Assembly: GCA_963666415.2 (NCBI GenBank)
Contig: CAXXPD010000002.1
Location: 186,001-250,000, forward strand
Origin: Bin87 sp963666415
GTDB lineage: Bacteria > Chloroflexota > Dehalococcoidia > Lucifugimonadales > UBA3495
Direction: 5' to 3'
DNA: 64,000 nucleotides
The translations under genes were made by a program, and so were the position numbers. Under the pieces are notes generated by a model. It searched no databases and was not told the origin of the DNA. It saw only the letters and a list, made by a program, of their open reading frames with translations. Position 1 is the first letter of the stretch. Every line of letters starts with the position of its first letter. This document shows positions 17,480 to 27,860 of this stretch, piece after piece.

Positions 17480-18857
17480 AGTAGAGTCCCAGGAAGTGGT
17501 GTAAGAGTTAGGCGGTTGGCAAAACGCTGACCACCGCGTCATCCTTGATGGCAACAACAACCCAACCAAGGAGAACGACGGTGGTCAAGCAAAGAATGGA
17601 TCTTTTGGAATTATTACGCAAGCGTGGTATGGACGGAGACGTGGACTTGCTGCGGGAAGCACTGCGGGTCCTGGTGGACGGCATCATGGACGCCGAGGTT
17701 TCCGCCCAGATCGGCGCCCAGCACGGCGAACGCAGCCCGGAGCGGGTCACCTACCGCAATGGGTATCGCAACCGCACCTGGGACACCTGGGTCGGCACCA
17801 TGGAGTTGCACATTCCCAAGCTGCGGGAAGGCAGCTACTTCCCCAGCCTGCTGGAACCGCGGCGGCGCAGCGAGAAAGCCCTGCTGGCCGTCATCCAGCA
17901 AGCCTATGTAGAAGGCGTGTCCACTCGGCGGGTGGACGATCTGATCAAGGCCCTGGGTTGCGACGGCATCTCCAGCAGCCAGGTGTCGCGCATCTGCGAG
18001 CAACTGGACGAAGTGGTGGAGAGTTTCCTGGGTCGGCCCCTGGACGGTGGTCCCTACCCCTACGTGTGGCTGGACGGCCTGACCCAGAAGGTGCGGGAGG
18101 GCGGCCGCATCGTCAACGTCTGCGTGGTGGTGGCGACGGGGGTCAATGCCGAAGGGCAGCGTGAGATCCTGGGTATGGACGTGGGGACCAGCGAGGACGG
18201 CGCCTTCTGGCTGGCCTTCCTGCGGTCGCTGACCGCTCGGGGCCTCAGCGGGGTGGAGCTGGTAACCTCCGATGCTCACCAGGGGCTGAAGAACGCCATC
18301 GCCGCGGTGTTCACTGGGGCCAGCTGGCAGCGCTGCCGCACCCACTTCATGGCCAACCTGCTCACCCGAGTGCCCAAGCGTGCCCAACCCGGCCTGGCCA
18401 CCCAGGACATTCTCGCATGGTCCGCACCATCTACCAGCAACTGTCTCCCGCCGAGGTCCACGGCCAATTGGACCGAGTGGTGGAACAACTCCGGGAGCCC
18501 TTTGCCCAGGTGGCCGAGCTGCTGGCGGATGCCGCGCCGGACATCCTGGCCTTCACGGCCTTCCCAGTGGCCCACTGGCAGAAGCTGTGGTCCAACAACC
18601 CGCAGGAACGGCTGAACCGGGAGATAAGGCGCCGGACTGACGTGGTGGGCATTTTCCCCAACCGGCTGTCGGCGCGGCGCCTGGTGGGCGCGGTGCTGGC
18701 CGAGCAACACGACGAATGGGCCGAAGCCCGCCGCTACCTCACCATCCCCAACGCCGCCGGCAACGAGGCACTGCCGACGCCCAATATGCTGGACGCAGCG
18801 GCCTGATCAACATCAAAAGGGATGACGCGCTTTTACACTACTTGACGGGACACTACC
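17480..18857 (+). mobile_element. IS256-family element, copy 1
   Basis: It starts AGTAGAGTCCC and ends GGGACACTACC. It is flanked by CCAGCAGG on both sides (17472-17479 and 18861-18868), with three extra bases before the right copy. The insertion is in the NERD 1 gene. Confidence 0.85.
17581..18806 (+). pseudogene. IS256 (Mutator-type) transposase, copy 1, frameshifted
   Basis: The GTG at 17581 follows AAGGAG. The frame carries the Mutator-type catalytic region (VWLDGLTQKVREGGRIVNVC; ELVTSDAHQGLKNAIAAVF) and then meets a 14-nt insertion, CAGGACATTCTCGC, at about 18,403. The C-terminal part, with the helical Glu region (FPVAHWQKLWSNNPQERLNR), continues in another frame to 18806. Copy 2 has the identical insertion. 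Copy 3 and the remnant at 62,507 do not. Confidence 0.85.
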
Positions 18858-18860
18858 TTC

Positions 18861-19026
18861 CCAGCAGGGCCACGTAGTGGGGGGCCGGCGAGTCCGGCCC
18901 CACCCACGGGTGGAATACCGCCTCGCCCTTCCGCTCGCTGGCCTCGAACTGGGCCAGGGCTTCCAGCTCGGCTAGGGTCATGGCGCGTTTGTGGTGGTGG
19001 TTGTTGTCGGTTTTCACGACTTTCAT
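18861..19026 (-). pseudogene. NERD-domain protein 1, 5' segment
   Basis: ATG 19026 has GAAAGG nine bases upstream and begins MKVVKTDNNHHHKRAMTLAE. It continues to PAPHYVALL, where IS256 copy 1 interrupts it within CCAGCAGG. Joined to 16930-17471 it gives a 235-aa NERD protein. NERD domains are predicted nuclease-related domains often attached to helicases or kinases. Here a UvrD-like helicase gene lies directly upstream on the same strand. Confidence 0.6.
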
Positions 19027-19276
19027 TTGATTCTTTACCTTTCTGCAGATTGTGATTTTGAAGTTGCGCCTGGTCCACAGACACGAAAACGGGTCGACCT
19101 GGAAATTTCCAGGTCGACCCGCGGTATCTGCGCACCGGGCGCTGGCGGGGTTCCGTGGTGGTTCCGGCCGGGCGCGTCAGACCGGCCGCAGTCATGCGGG
19201 CTGGCGTGCGCGCCGGATGGCCGGCAACCACCGGCGGCCCTCGGGGCCAGGCATTGCCACCGGGTCGTTGCTTCAT
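19027..19276 (-). CDS. Leader-like open frame with perfect ribosome binding site
   Basis: ATG 19276 is preceded by AAGGAGGTGA at eight-base spacing, the best ribosome binding site I found in the window. The frame begins MKQRPGGNAWPRGPPVVAGH, stays open past the NERD 1 start in a different register and contains the 30-bp palindrome. Composition is Pro/Arg/Gly-rich and only weakly protein-like. It may be a leader or small basic protein, or a frameshifted 5' part of something else. Low confidence as a protein, higher as a translated site. Confidence 0.35.
19091..19120. promoter_or_regulatory. Perfect 30-bp palindrome
   Basis: The left arm GGGTCGACCTGGAAA is followed at once by its exact reverse complement with no loop. 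It lies 65 bp upstream of the NERD 1 start. The absence of a loop argues for a dimer-binding operator or cruciform site rather than a terminator. No T-tract follows on either strand. Confidence 0.55.
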
Positions 19277-19494
19277 GGTGTTGTCACCTCCTTGGGATGG
19301 GATTTCTGCGGGATGGGATCTCTGCAACCTCGCTTGGGGTCGCCGAGGTTCGTCGTAACTTGCTCCTTTCGGGAGAACCGCCGATCAATCGCCCGTATGT
19401 GAGGCGGCAGTGGTCGGACTTCGCGCTCCCGATTTCCTCCACGCCGAGGACCGGTCAATCCGACCTCGATACGGAGCGACGAGATCAGGCGCTG

Positions 19495-21263
19495 TCAAGG
19501 ACGACGTCGACGCCCGATGTGCACGTCCAGACGCTTGAACTGGTAGATCATTCGCTGTGACGTCGGCGCGGCTTCCCGCGTCGATCCGACATCGTCTCCC
19601 ACGCTACGGAACCGCTGCCGCCCCAGCCTCGCCAGCGAGGTCGGGTCCATTTCAGCCCAGCGGGGGGCATCCTCCCAAATGGCACCGAAGCGGAGGTGTA
19701 CCGGGCCGCTGGTGGTGAGCACCAGCAGGTCCTGGGGCTGGGAGAAGGCCACGTAGAACTGGCGCATGTGGTCGAAGGCCGCGATGCGCCCGACGGGCTC
19801 AAAGTCCGGCCGCCAGCTGCGGTCGGCCAGCGTCCGTCCCACCGGGTCCACGTTGGGTCTGTGGATATCCAACGACCCCACGATCACCAACGGCCACTGC
19901 CGGCCCTTGGCCTGATGGACAGTCGTGATGGTTAACTCCCCTGAGGCACGCCGCCGGCCCCTCATCCCGCGACCGGAGCCAGCCGGTGCGCAGCGGACGA
20001 GAATGTCCGCGGACCCCAGGCTGTCCTGATAGGATTTGACCACCTCACCCTGCACGCTGTGCAGCAGCAGCACCGCCTGGTCGTAACCCGCGATGACCCC
20101 ACACTTCTTCAGGAACCGCAGCAACTCCGCCAGCTGCCTCCCCTCATCCTTGGGGTCCTGGCCGTCGATGGCAATCACCGCCGGATAATCGTCGTACTGC
20201 TTCGGATCGTGGGGGATGATGGTCTTGGTGTGGCGGAAGGGCGTGCCACTCTGGTCGGGATTGGACCAGTCCGGCGACGCCATCCACCGGTCATAGGCGC
20301 TCACAATGGCGGGATGGGAGCGGTAGTTGACCGTCAGCTCCACGGCATGACAACCCGGGAGCCGCTCGGGAAACCGCAGGATATTCTGGACGCTGGCACC
20401 TCGGAAACGGTACAGGGATTGGTCCTCGTCGCCCACCACGCAGATGTTCCCATGTCTCTCCGCCACCCGCAGCAGGATGCGCTCCTGCACGCAGGACGTG
20501 TCCTGGTACTCATCGCACATCAGGTACCGCACGCCGCCGGAGATCCGGTCGGCGACATCCTCGTCATACAGCAGCAGATCGGTCCAGACCTGCAGGTGGG
20601 CGAAGTCGGCGACGTTCCGGTCCAGCAGCAGGTTCTCGTAGCGCAGGTAGCAACGCCCCAGGGCCGCCAGAAACTGGCTGCTGGAGTCGGTCAGGCCCCA
20701 GGCGTAGATCAGCTCGTCGCAGATCCGGTCGAAATATTTGAGAGCGTTGCTCACCACCGAGCGGCGCTGCCGCCAGCCCCGGCCCGCCAGGTCGGGGAGA
20801 TCGGGTCCGGAGACCGCGTCGAACCGCTCGTACAGGAACCGCCACTGCTCCTGCTTATCCAGCAAGCTGAAGCCGGGTTCAGGCCCACCCGTTCCGGATC
20901 TGCGGCCAGGAGCCGCCCGCACAGGCTGTGGATGGTGCAGACGCGCGCCTGCCGGAGGTCGCCGTCGTATCCTGCCGCCCGGCCCACTGCGTACAACCGC
21001 TGACGCAGCTCCACGGCCGCATCGGCGTTGTAGGTGCACAGCAGCAGCTCGCTGGGTTCGGCTTTGCCCAGCAACAGGATGTTGGCAGCACGCAGCGCCA
21101 CCGACAGCGTCTTGCCGGCGCCGGGGCCCGCGATGCCCAGCACCGGTCCCTCCAGTCGCCGGATCAGCTCCAGCTGTCCGGCGTCCAGCCGCGGGTAGAA
21201 TCTCAAAATCACGGGCGAGACGCCCAGGTTGTTGGTCAGGTTGTTGGTCAGGTTCTTGGTCAT
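19495..21263 (-). pseudogene. UvrD/Rep-like superfamily 1 helicase (single frameshift)
   Basis: ATG 21263 follows GGAGG at seven bases. The first frame carries Walker A GIAGPGAGKT (residues 43-52) and motif Ia-like LLLCTYNADAAVELRQRL. The second carries DEYQDT, VVGDEDQSLYRFRGA, VNYRSH and TTVHQAKGRQWPLVIV, the ordered SF1A motifs. The frames would join if one G were added to CCCGGCTTC near 20,878, giving about 589 aa. It is shorter than UvrD (about 720 aa), with a compact C-terminus. Same-strand NERD genes lie on both sides, suggesting a nuclease-helicase unit. Whether the missing base is real or an assembly error is unknown. Confidence 0.85.
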
Positions 21264-21448
21264 GTCAATTTCCTCCAGGATTGGTTGATTTGCTTGATCG
21301 GGATCGGGCAGACGGGACGAGGCCGTCGCCTCCGCGAGGCCCAGCCGTCCGTTCGTGCCAATGAGCCGGCGCCGGTGGCCATCGGCTCGACCGGCGCCTT
21401 CAGTCTGTGGATTGCCGATGCTTCGGCAAAACTCGGTATTGGGGACGC

Positions 21449-22202
21449 CTACCTTTCGAGCTTCCGCCCAGTGGGGTTGCGCTTTACCACCCGGCAGCGC
21501 ACCGCGTTGCTCCGGATCGTGATCACGGTTGTCCCGCCCACCGTCAGCCGCAATACCCCCGGCAGGCTCCGTCCGGACACAGCAGCTGCCGGCTCAGCTC
21601 CGCCAGCAGCTGCCCCGCCGCCGGCCTCCTGGCTCAGCCGGATCAACCCGTCGCTAACCGCAAACAACTCAGGAGCGATGCGAGCAACCGTCAGCAGTTG
21701 ATGCACGCCGCGATTGCGCACGATCTCCGCCAGGGTCTGCCATCAGGTGGCCGGTTCCCCAGACCGGGTACACGCCCTTGCGCTTCGCCAGATTCTTGAT
21801 GGCCTTATCAGGCTCCATGTCCGGAAATGCCAGCACCGGAATGACGTACGGGTTGTAGGTCGTCTTCCCCAACTCCTCAATGTCGTCGTGCAGGTCCAGG
21901 GCTCCCAGCCAGGCCTCGTCCAGCGGGGAGGACCTGACGGGCTGGACGCCGTCCCTGGTCTTCAGGTACCACTCGCCGTCGATGAACAGGTACCTCCCGC
22001 CCTTCACCTGCAGGGCGAAACGGCCCAGTCCTTCCACCCAGACGGCGAAGTCCACTTCGATGTGACCGTAGCCTTTGCGCCACTCGTAATAGCAAAAGCC
22101 CCGGCGGTCGCTGCCCGCCAGGGCTTCGTATACTCGTCTTTCCGCCCGTCGCTTCGGCTTCTTGCGGCGGCCCGACGGAAACTCTCTCGGGTACATTCTC
22201 AT
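21449..22202 (-). pseudogene. NERD-domain protein 2 (frameshifted near C-terminus)
   Basis: ATG 22202 starts MRMYPREFPSGRRKKPKRRA. The NERD core follows: AERRVYEALAGSDRRGFCYY, HIEVDFAVWVEG with Asp51, RFALQVKGG with Gln65 and Lys67, then GEWYLKTRDG. The usual E-x-K is Q-V-K here, so catalysis is doubtful. A frameshift near 21,735 leads into LAEIVRNRGVHQLLTVARIA and a C-terminal domain ending at 21449. AGGAG lies 13 bases before the first ATG and nearer to none of the internal starts. It lies upstream of the helicase on the same strand, with a 185-bp gap. Confidence 0.65.
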
Positions 22203-22239
22203 GGTTGATGAACTGCTCCTTACCTGGACTTTCCGCATT

Positions 22240-22793
22240 TCAAGCGGCGTAAGCCAGGGAATCGACAAGTCGGTGGTACAGAGCGACTGGGAGTTCCTGC
22301 GTATCGGGGTCGACGGCCGACGTTGAAAAACCCTCCGACGCCAGCCACAGGTGGCGTCGCACCAGGGCAATGGCGTCCACGCAGGTCGGCAACGGCTTGT
22401 CGTACCAGGCCGCTCGGCGCTGGGTCATGGGGCGCTGTTTTTGCAACCCGTGGGCGGCCAGGGTGGTCCAGGAGAAGATTCCCAGCAGGACGGGCGTGGT
22501 GCGGGCGATGGCCAGGTCGGACCACTGGCGTTGGGTTTCCACGCCCAGGTGGGTCCGCACCTCCTGAAAGGTAACTTCCAGTTGCCAGCGCAGGACAAAC
22601 CATTCCAGGATCTGGGTCGGGTCCGCCGCGGGGTCGGTGCACAGCAAGGCCTGGGTGGCGAAGGAGCCCTGGGGATCTCGGATCAGCACCCAGCGGATGA
22701 GGACTGGAGGCTTGCCGGAGCGGTACCAGACCGCCGTTTGCGACGTGAGTTCCACCGTGCGGGTGGTGCCGTCATACCAGGCCACGGCCACGC
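22240..22793 (-). pseudogene. IS-D2 transposase, C-terminal part
   Basis: It contains RWQLEVTFQEVRTHLGVETQ (the catalytic Glu region) and ends SLAYAA. It is cut from its N-terminal part by IS630-B3. Confidence 0.75.
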
Positions 22794-22795
22794 TA

Positions 22796-24017
22796 GTACT
22801 CAATCAATCTTGGAATGGCAGAGATAGAGGCGATGCAATTTGGATCGGGCATCTTGAGTGCTGAACCGCCAGTTGATGGTGACGCCCGCTGCGTTGCGCT
22901 CGGTCTCGTAGGCCGTGATTTGGCGTTGCAGGGCGTCGGCGTCGGGGTTTCTCCCCTTGAGACAGGCGCGGCTCAACGCGCTGAATTCGATCTCCGCCAT
23001 GTTCAACCAACTGGCGTGCTTGGGCGTGTGGTGAAACTCGAGGCGCTTCACGATGCGCCGGGCCTCAGCAGCCGGGAACGTCTCGTAAAGGGACGCCATA
23101 CGATGGGTATTCAGATTGTCCAGCACCACGCGGATCACCGGGGCATCGGGGTAAGCCTCATCCACCAGCCATTGCATCTGATGGGCGAAGTCCTGCATGG
23201 TGCGCCGCTCGGTGATGGCCAGGTGGCGCCAGCCCGCCAGGGGTTCACAGGTCAGGAAGATGTTGCGGGTGCCGCCGCGGCGATACTCGTAGTCCTGCCG
23301 CCGCGGTCGTCCCGGTTGAGGAGGCAACGGCTTCCTGACCTCGGCCAGCAGTTGGGTGGAGGTCTCGTCAAAGCACACCACCGGCCGATCGGGGTCGTAG
23401 GGTTCGGCATACAGGTCCAGCACGTCCTCCATGGCCGCCACGAATTCGCCGCCTACTTTCGGGATGCACCATTGCTGCTTCCGCCACGGCTTGAGGGTGT
23501 TTTTTTGAGCCTGAGCCTTACCGTCTCGTAGGACAGCGATGGCACCAATCCCAACTCCACCACCTTGCCAGCCAACAACCGCAGGGTCCAGTGCTCATGC
23601 CCTTCGGGCGCGTCGCTGCACGCCAGCGCAATCAGGTGGGCTTCGCCCCGATCGTCCAGCTTGCGATACCGATTGGCTTGGGGGTGGTCGTGCAGCACGC
23701 CCTCCAACCCCGCTTCGGCGTACCGCCGTTTGGTGCGGAACACCGTGCGCTGCGACGTGTCCAGAGCCGCCGCCACCTGGGGGGCGCTCCACCCTTCGTC
23801 AGTCTTGAGCAGGATGCGCGCCCGATTGATGACCCGAGCGGAATGCCGCCCACCGTGGATCAATCCCCGCAACTGCTCCTGATCTTCCGACGACAACCGT
23901 ACTGCGTATTTCTCCTGAACCATGGATGTCGCACCTCCCGCACCACTGTTTGCCAGTCAGCGTAACAACCCTGGCCCGCCCCGCGCTTCACCTGCCAATA
24001 CAGGATTGACTCAATAC
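22796..24017 (-). mobile_element. IS630-like element B3 (divergent)
   Basis: The ends are GTACTCAATCAATC and, inward from the right, GTATTGAGTCAATC. TA is duplicated within CTAG (22794-22795 and 24018-24019). The length is 1,222 bp. Confidence 0.8.
22804..23923 (-). CDS. IS630-B3 transposase (two frames joined at A7)
   Basis: ORF A from 23923 (MVQEKYAVRLSSEDQEQLRG) carries the helix-turn-helix. At an A7 run near 23,503 the -1 frame continues through PWRKQQWCIPKVGGEF to VVCFDETSTQLLAEV, VLDNLNTHRM and SWLNMAEIEFSALS, ending at 22804. The A7 run sits at the same codon as in B1 and B2 although the proteins are clearly diverged, which supports programmed frameshifting. Both catalytic Asp residues and the Glu are present, so the copy looks competent. 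Confidence 0.8.
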
Positions 24018-24019
24018 TA

Positions 24020-24847
24020 GCCCAAGTTGCCTGGGGCTGGTCGAGGATCGTTTTCAGCGCGGGTCGCCGCGCGCCTTTCAGCGGCGGGCGGCCGTTCTGA
24101 GCCGGCTGACGGGCTGGCGCTGGCGCATACAGGGCGGCGTCCAGCCGTAGTCTGGCAATGAGGGTAACGGGTTCACGGAGGGATTGGCAGCAGTGGAGCA
24201 GGTCCAGCACGGCGTAGCTGTTGTCGCCCACCAGCACCAGTGGACGTTGGGGCAGCCAGCGTGGTTCGGCAGGCTCACCATGAGCGGGGTTGCAGGATCA
24301 TCTGTCGCGCCCAGTCGGTGAGCTTCTTGTGCCGACGTCCCTGCTGTTGGTAGTACCGCGTCGATGGCGCCAGCACGGTGAGCACCGGCAAGGCCCAATG
24401 GCGTCCGGCCCAAGGCACGTGGCCCAGCCACATCAGGGAGATCCAGCGCAGGCCGCTGGCCTTGACCAGTTGGCTCCGGCTGGAACGCACCGCGTCGCGG
24501 TAGATGCCCCGACCTTTGATCTTGGCGCCGCGACGCCGTTTCAGGGTTTCGTCGATGCCGAAGACCAAGGGGCCATCCCCACCATCAAGGTGCTGGAGCA
24601 GCAACACCAAGAGGATGCGCGCCGCTGCACGGGGCGACCACACCGCCCGGTTGAGCACCTCATGGTAGCGGGCGTAATCGCGGTGATCGCTGCGGCCCAT
24701 GACCCGCAGGGCCGCGGCGACGGTGCGCTGACCCGGGGTCAGGATCGCGCCCACCAGCAGTACCTGGGCTTTCCGCCAGGTCGGGTTGGTAAACAGCGTT
24801 GCGAAGGGAATGAGTATGGATACAATGGCATTGGGCAGGGTAAGCAT
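24020..24847 (-). pseudogene. IS-D2 transposase, N-terminal part (frameshifted)
   Basis: From ATG 24847 it includes GIDETLKRRRGAKIKGRG (first Asp). A frameshift near 24,270 precedes LVGDNSYAVLDLLHCCQ (second Asp). The remainder is interrupted by IS630-B3 at 24,018. Confidence 0.75.
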
Positions 24848-25034
24848 AGCTGGGCCTTTAGTGAGATTTTGGTCAGGCCAGCTTAGCCTGTCTTTATACT
24901 TTTTCTAAATTATGCGTAAAGTCCAGCTTACACAAATCGCGCTTCCCCAGCCCAGCGTGGGAAGCGCTTGGAAACTTTAATAACGCCGGCTTCTGTTCAA
25001 TGATGCGTGCTATCCTTGAATAAGGGGATGAGCA

Positions 25035-26309
25035 ATGGCCGAATTGGAAGACCATATCTGGGAAGCCGATTTCACCGGGCCAACCCGGCGCGACCGCAGA
25101 CCCTGCCGGTATTCCGTCTACCTGCCCGACCATCTGACCGGTCGCCGCTTTGCTCTCGACGGGGACGTGGCCGCGGACGTCGCCGACGCCGAGGCCGACC
25201 TGGTGAGACTCAACTTGGCGGTGGACGCTTTGGCCGACACCGAAGCCCTGGCCCGGCTGCTGCTGAGGGCCGAGTCGGTGGCATCCTCACGCATCGAGGG
25301 TCTGGTGGTGGGTGGACGACGCCTGCTCCGCGCCGACGCGGCCCGCCAACTGGGGGAGGAGGTTCGCGACGTCACCGCCGCCGAGGTGCTGGCCAACATC
25401 GATGCCATGGTCTGGGCAGTGGCGGCAGTGGAGCCGGGCGGGCGGTTGACCTTGGAAATCCTGTTGGAGATGCATCGCCACTTATCGGCCGGAACCCGCC
25501 TGCAGGAGCACGGCGGACGCGTCCGCACGGTGCAGAACTGGATCGGGGGCAGCGGCTACAATCCCTGCTCCGCCGCCTTCGTGCCGCCGCCACCGGAGGC
25601 GGTGCCCGGCCTCCTGGAGGACCTGCTCGCCTTCTGCAACGACGATGGACTTCCGGCTCTGGCCCAGGCGGCAGTCGCCCACGCCCAGTTCGAGACCATC
25701 CATCCCTTCGTTGACGGCAACGGGCGCGCCGGACGGGCGCTGATTCACCTGGTCCTGCGCCGCCGTGGGATGGCAACGCATTTCCTGCCGCCGGTCTCCC
25801 TGGTCCTGGCGACGTGGGCCGGAGATTACGTCACAGGCCTTACGGCCACTCGCTACCTGGGCGAGCCGGGATCAGACGCCGCACACGTGGGCATGAACCG
25901 CTGGATTGCGCTTTTTGCCGGAGCGTGTCAGCGGGCAGTGTCGGATGCCAGGCAGTTCGAGGAACGGGTGCGCCGCTTGCAGGCAGCCTGGCGCGAACGG
26001 GCCGGCAATCCACGACGAGACTCGGCGGTGCACCGGCTCATCGGAGCGCTGCCAGCGGCTCCGGTCCTCACCGTGAGCACCGCGGCTGAGTTGACCGACC
26101 GTTCATTCCAGGCCGCCAACCAGGCCATTGACCGCCTGGTGGCCGCCGGTGTGTTGGTTCAGGTCAACGTCGGCCGGCGTAACCGCGCTTTTGAGGCGCC
26201 TGAACTCATCGATGCCTTCACGGCGTTGGAACGACAGCTGGCCAGCCCGGAAGGCGATACGCTGGTCTCCGAACCAATGCGGGACGTGCCGAGACGACGA
26301 CAAGCGTAA
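25035..26309 (+). CDS. Fic-domain AMP-transferase, class II type
   Basis: A complete 424-aa product with GGGG upstream of ATG 25035. The Fic core motif HPFVDGNGRAGR lies at residues 223-234. The catalytic His223 and the phosphate-binding loop match the HxFx(D/E)GNGRxxR consensus. An N-terminal inhibitory-helix motif S84-S85-R86-I87-E88-G89 fits (S/T)xxxE(G/N), placing it among self-inhibited Fic proteins. A C-terminal winged-helix-like segment (SFQAANQAIDRLVAAGVLVQ) is usual for this family. Fic enzymes transfer AMP to target-protein hydroxyls. No separate antitoxin is expected. It is one of the few undamaged resident genes. Confidence 0.9.
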   Translation: MAELEDHIWEADFTGPTRRDRRPCRYSVYLPDHLTGRRFALDGDVAADVADAEADLVRLNLAVDALADTEALARLLLRAESVASSRIEGLVVGGRRLLRADAARQLGEEVRDVTAAEVLANIDAMVWAVAAVEPGGRLTLEILLEMHRHLSAGTRLQEHGGRVRTVQNWIGGSGYNPCSAAFVPPPPEAVPGLLEDLLAFCNDDGLPALAQAAVAHAQFETIHPFVDGNGRAGRALIHLVLRRRGMATHFLPPVSLVLATWAGDYVTGLTATRYLGEPGSDAAHVGMNRWIALFAGACQRAVSDARQFEERVRRLQAAWRERAGNPRRDSAVHRLIGALPAAPVLTVSTAAELTDRSFQAANQAIDRLVAAGVLVQVNVGRRNRAFEAPELIDAFTALERQLASPEGDTLVSEPMRDVPRRRQA

Positions 26310-26356
26310 GCGCTCGAAGGCACCACCAGCGCGGCTACCTGCGAGGTTCTGGGCGC

Positions 26357-27572
26357 TCAGATTGGGATTTCCGGGAGTGGAGTTCTGAGTAGGATTGTCG
26401 CCCTTCTGGGCACCGGGTATCCGTAGGCTCCCGTTGGTTCGTCATGAGGCCAGCTGGTGTAGGTCTGGGCCTTGACTTTCAGGTGGTGGGGAATTTCACC
26501 GAAGATGTTCCTGTCGTGGACCAGTTGCGCTTCCGCGCTTCTGGGGATGGTGGTGTAGACCAGCTGGGCCTCGACCGGAAATTCTCGCGCCCAGCTCTCG
26601 GGGTCGGTGTTGGCGTCGATGACCATGACGGTGGTGTTATGGTCGATGTAGCCGCGCTCACTCCATATCTCGGCCACCTGAGCCTCGGTGGTGATGATGA
26701 AGACGGGCTGGCCCGCATCGATGATGCCGGTGCGGCGCCAGTGTTCGAGCTGTTCCGGGTCCGCGGTGATCATGGTGATGGATCTGGGGTCGAAGTGGTG
26801 TACGTTGTGGTCAACCTGGTGGACCTGGTAGGTAAGGAGCTGATGCTCGACGGGTTCATCGTAGAGTGGTACGTACTGTCCCTGACTGTTGATAGTCCAG
26901 CCGGCCGGTTCGGGGGCGTTAACGTAGTAGCGGGTTACCGATGCGGTGCGGTCTTCCAGGTCGGTGGGGATATCCCCGTAAACGTGTTTGTCGCGGATGT
27001 CGTACGCGTCGGCGTCCCCGTTGACCTTGGGATAATCGTCGGATGCGGTGAACGGGACCGCCTGGGTGTAGCGGTGGATGGTTTCCCAGTCAGGGCGCGA
27101 CCAGTATGGTGTTGTCGGGCTGCCATACTTGAGCCAGAGTTTCCATGGCGTCTCTGGGATGGTCCAGGTCGTGGATCAGCTGGTTGACGTCGTCGTTATC
27201 CCATTCGGGCAGCAGCGCTTTCGTGTCGCGGAGCAGGTCTGCCCACAGGTCCCGCTCGTTCTGGCGCTGTTCCAGATGGCGGTCCTGGTAGTGTTGCCAG
27301 AGTGCACCGGCCCGGTCCAGGATGGTGTCGATGGTGCGGGCCTGGGTCATGGAGTAAAGACCGGAAGCCTTTCGGAGTTCCATGTCAGCGATTGTGGAAT
27401 CGCGTATGCCGGTGATGACGTCGGCGAGGTGGTGAATGTCGTCGGGTTCCTGTTGTGGGTATCCCGAGGCCAGGCGATGAAAGGATGCCTGGGCAGCTTC
27501 GCCGATCGCGGTGTCGTCGAATGAATAGCCGTCGGCGTCCGGGGTGTAGTTGAGACCCCGTTCCCTGGGCAT
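26357..27572 (-). pseudogene. Unknown ~405-aa protein with one frameshift
   Basis: ATG 27572 begins MPRERGLNYTPDADGYSFDD and runs to a stop at 27090 (ETLAQVWQPDN). An overlapping frame open from about 27,110 continues without stops through DWETIHRYTQAVPFTASDDY, DKHVYGDIPTDLEDRTASV and PVFIITTEAQVAEIWSERGY to 26357. The frames join within about 20 bp near 27,105. The N-terminal half is helical and Asp/His-rich. The C-terminal half alternates strands and helices (TTVMVIDANTDPESWAREFP). I do not recognise it. It could be phage or plasmid related, as style and composition resemble the minus-strand genes at 1-13 kb. Confidence 0.5.
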
Positions 27573-27688
27573 GATTTGACCTCCCGGTGGTGTCTACTGT
27601 TGCCCGGGAGGTCGGTTGCGAGTTTTATCGAGAGCCCGGGGTCTGGTGTTGTTCCAGGTATCCGCGCAGGGCCCGGAACCTGAAACAA

Positions 27689-27711
27689 GTCGCCCCTGCT
27701 TTATGGGCGAC
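27689..27711 (-). terminator. Candidate hairpin terminator
   Basis: The 7-bp stem GTCGCCC/GGGCGAC with a 9-nt loop is followed on the minus strand by TTGTTT. It lies about 150 bp downstream of the YedK-type gene, in the right orientation. Confidence 0.35.
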
Positions 27712-27860
27712 GATAAAAGGGCGTGGAGGCGATGTGAGTCCGGCCCCAAGGCCGGCGACTGACAGCGAAGCGTCTATTGGACAAGGCAATCATTGGCAAC
27801 CAGCCCTGCTTCCTGCGTGAACGGGGAGATTATGGCTGGTTACAGCGATTATGCCAAATC

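Larger units (their letters stand above)
22224..24926 (-). mobile_element. IS-D2, IS4/IS701-like DDE element split by IS630-B3
   Basis: The inverted ends are CTGGACTTTCCGCA and, inward from the right, CTGGACTTTACGCA. CTTAC flanks both sides (22219-22223 and 24927-24931). Without B3 the element is about 1.48 kb. It inserted immediately upstream of the NERD 2 start and so may separate that gene from its promoter. Confidence 0.75.
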
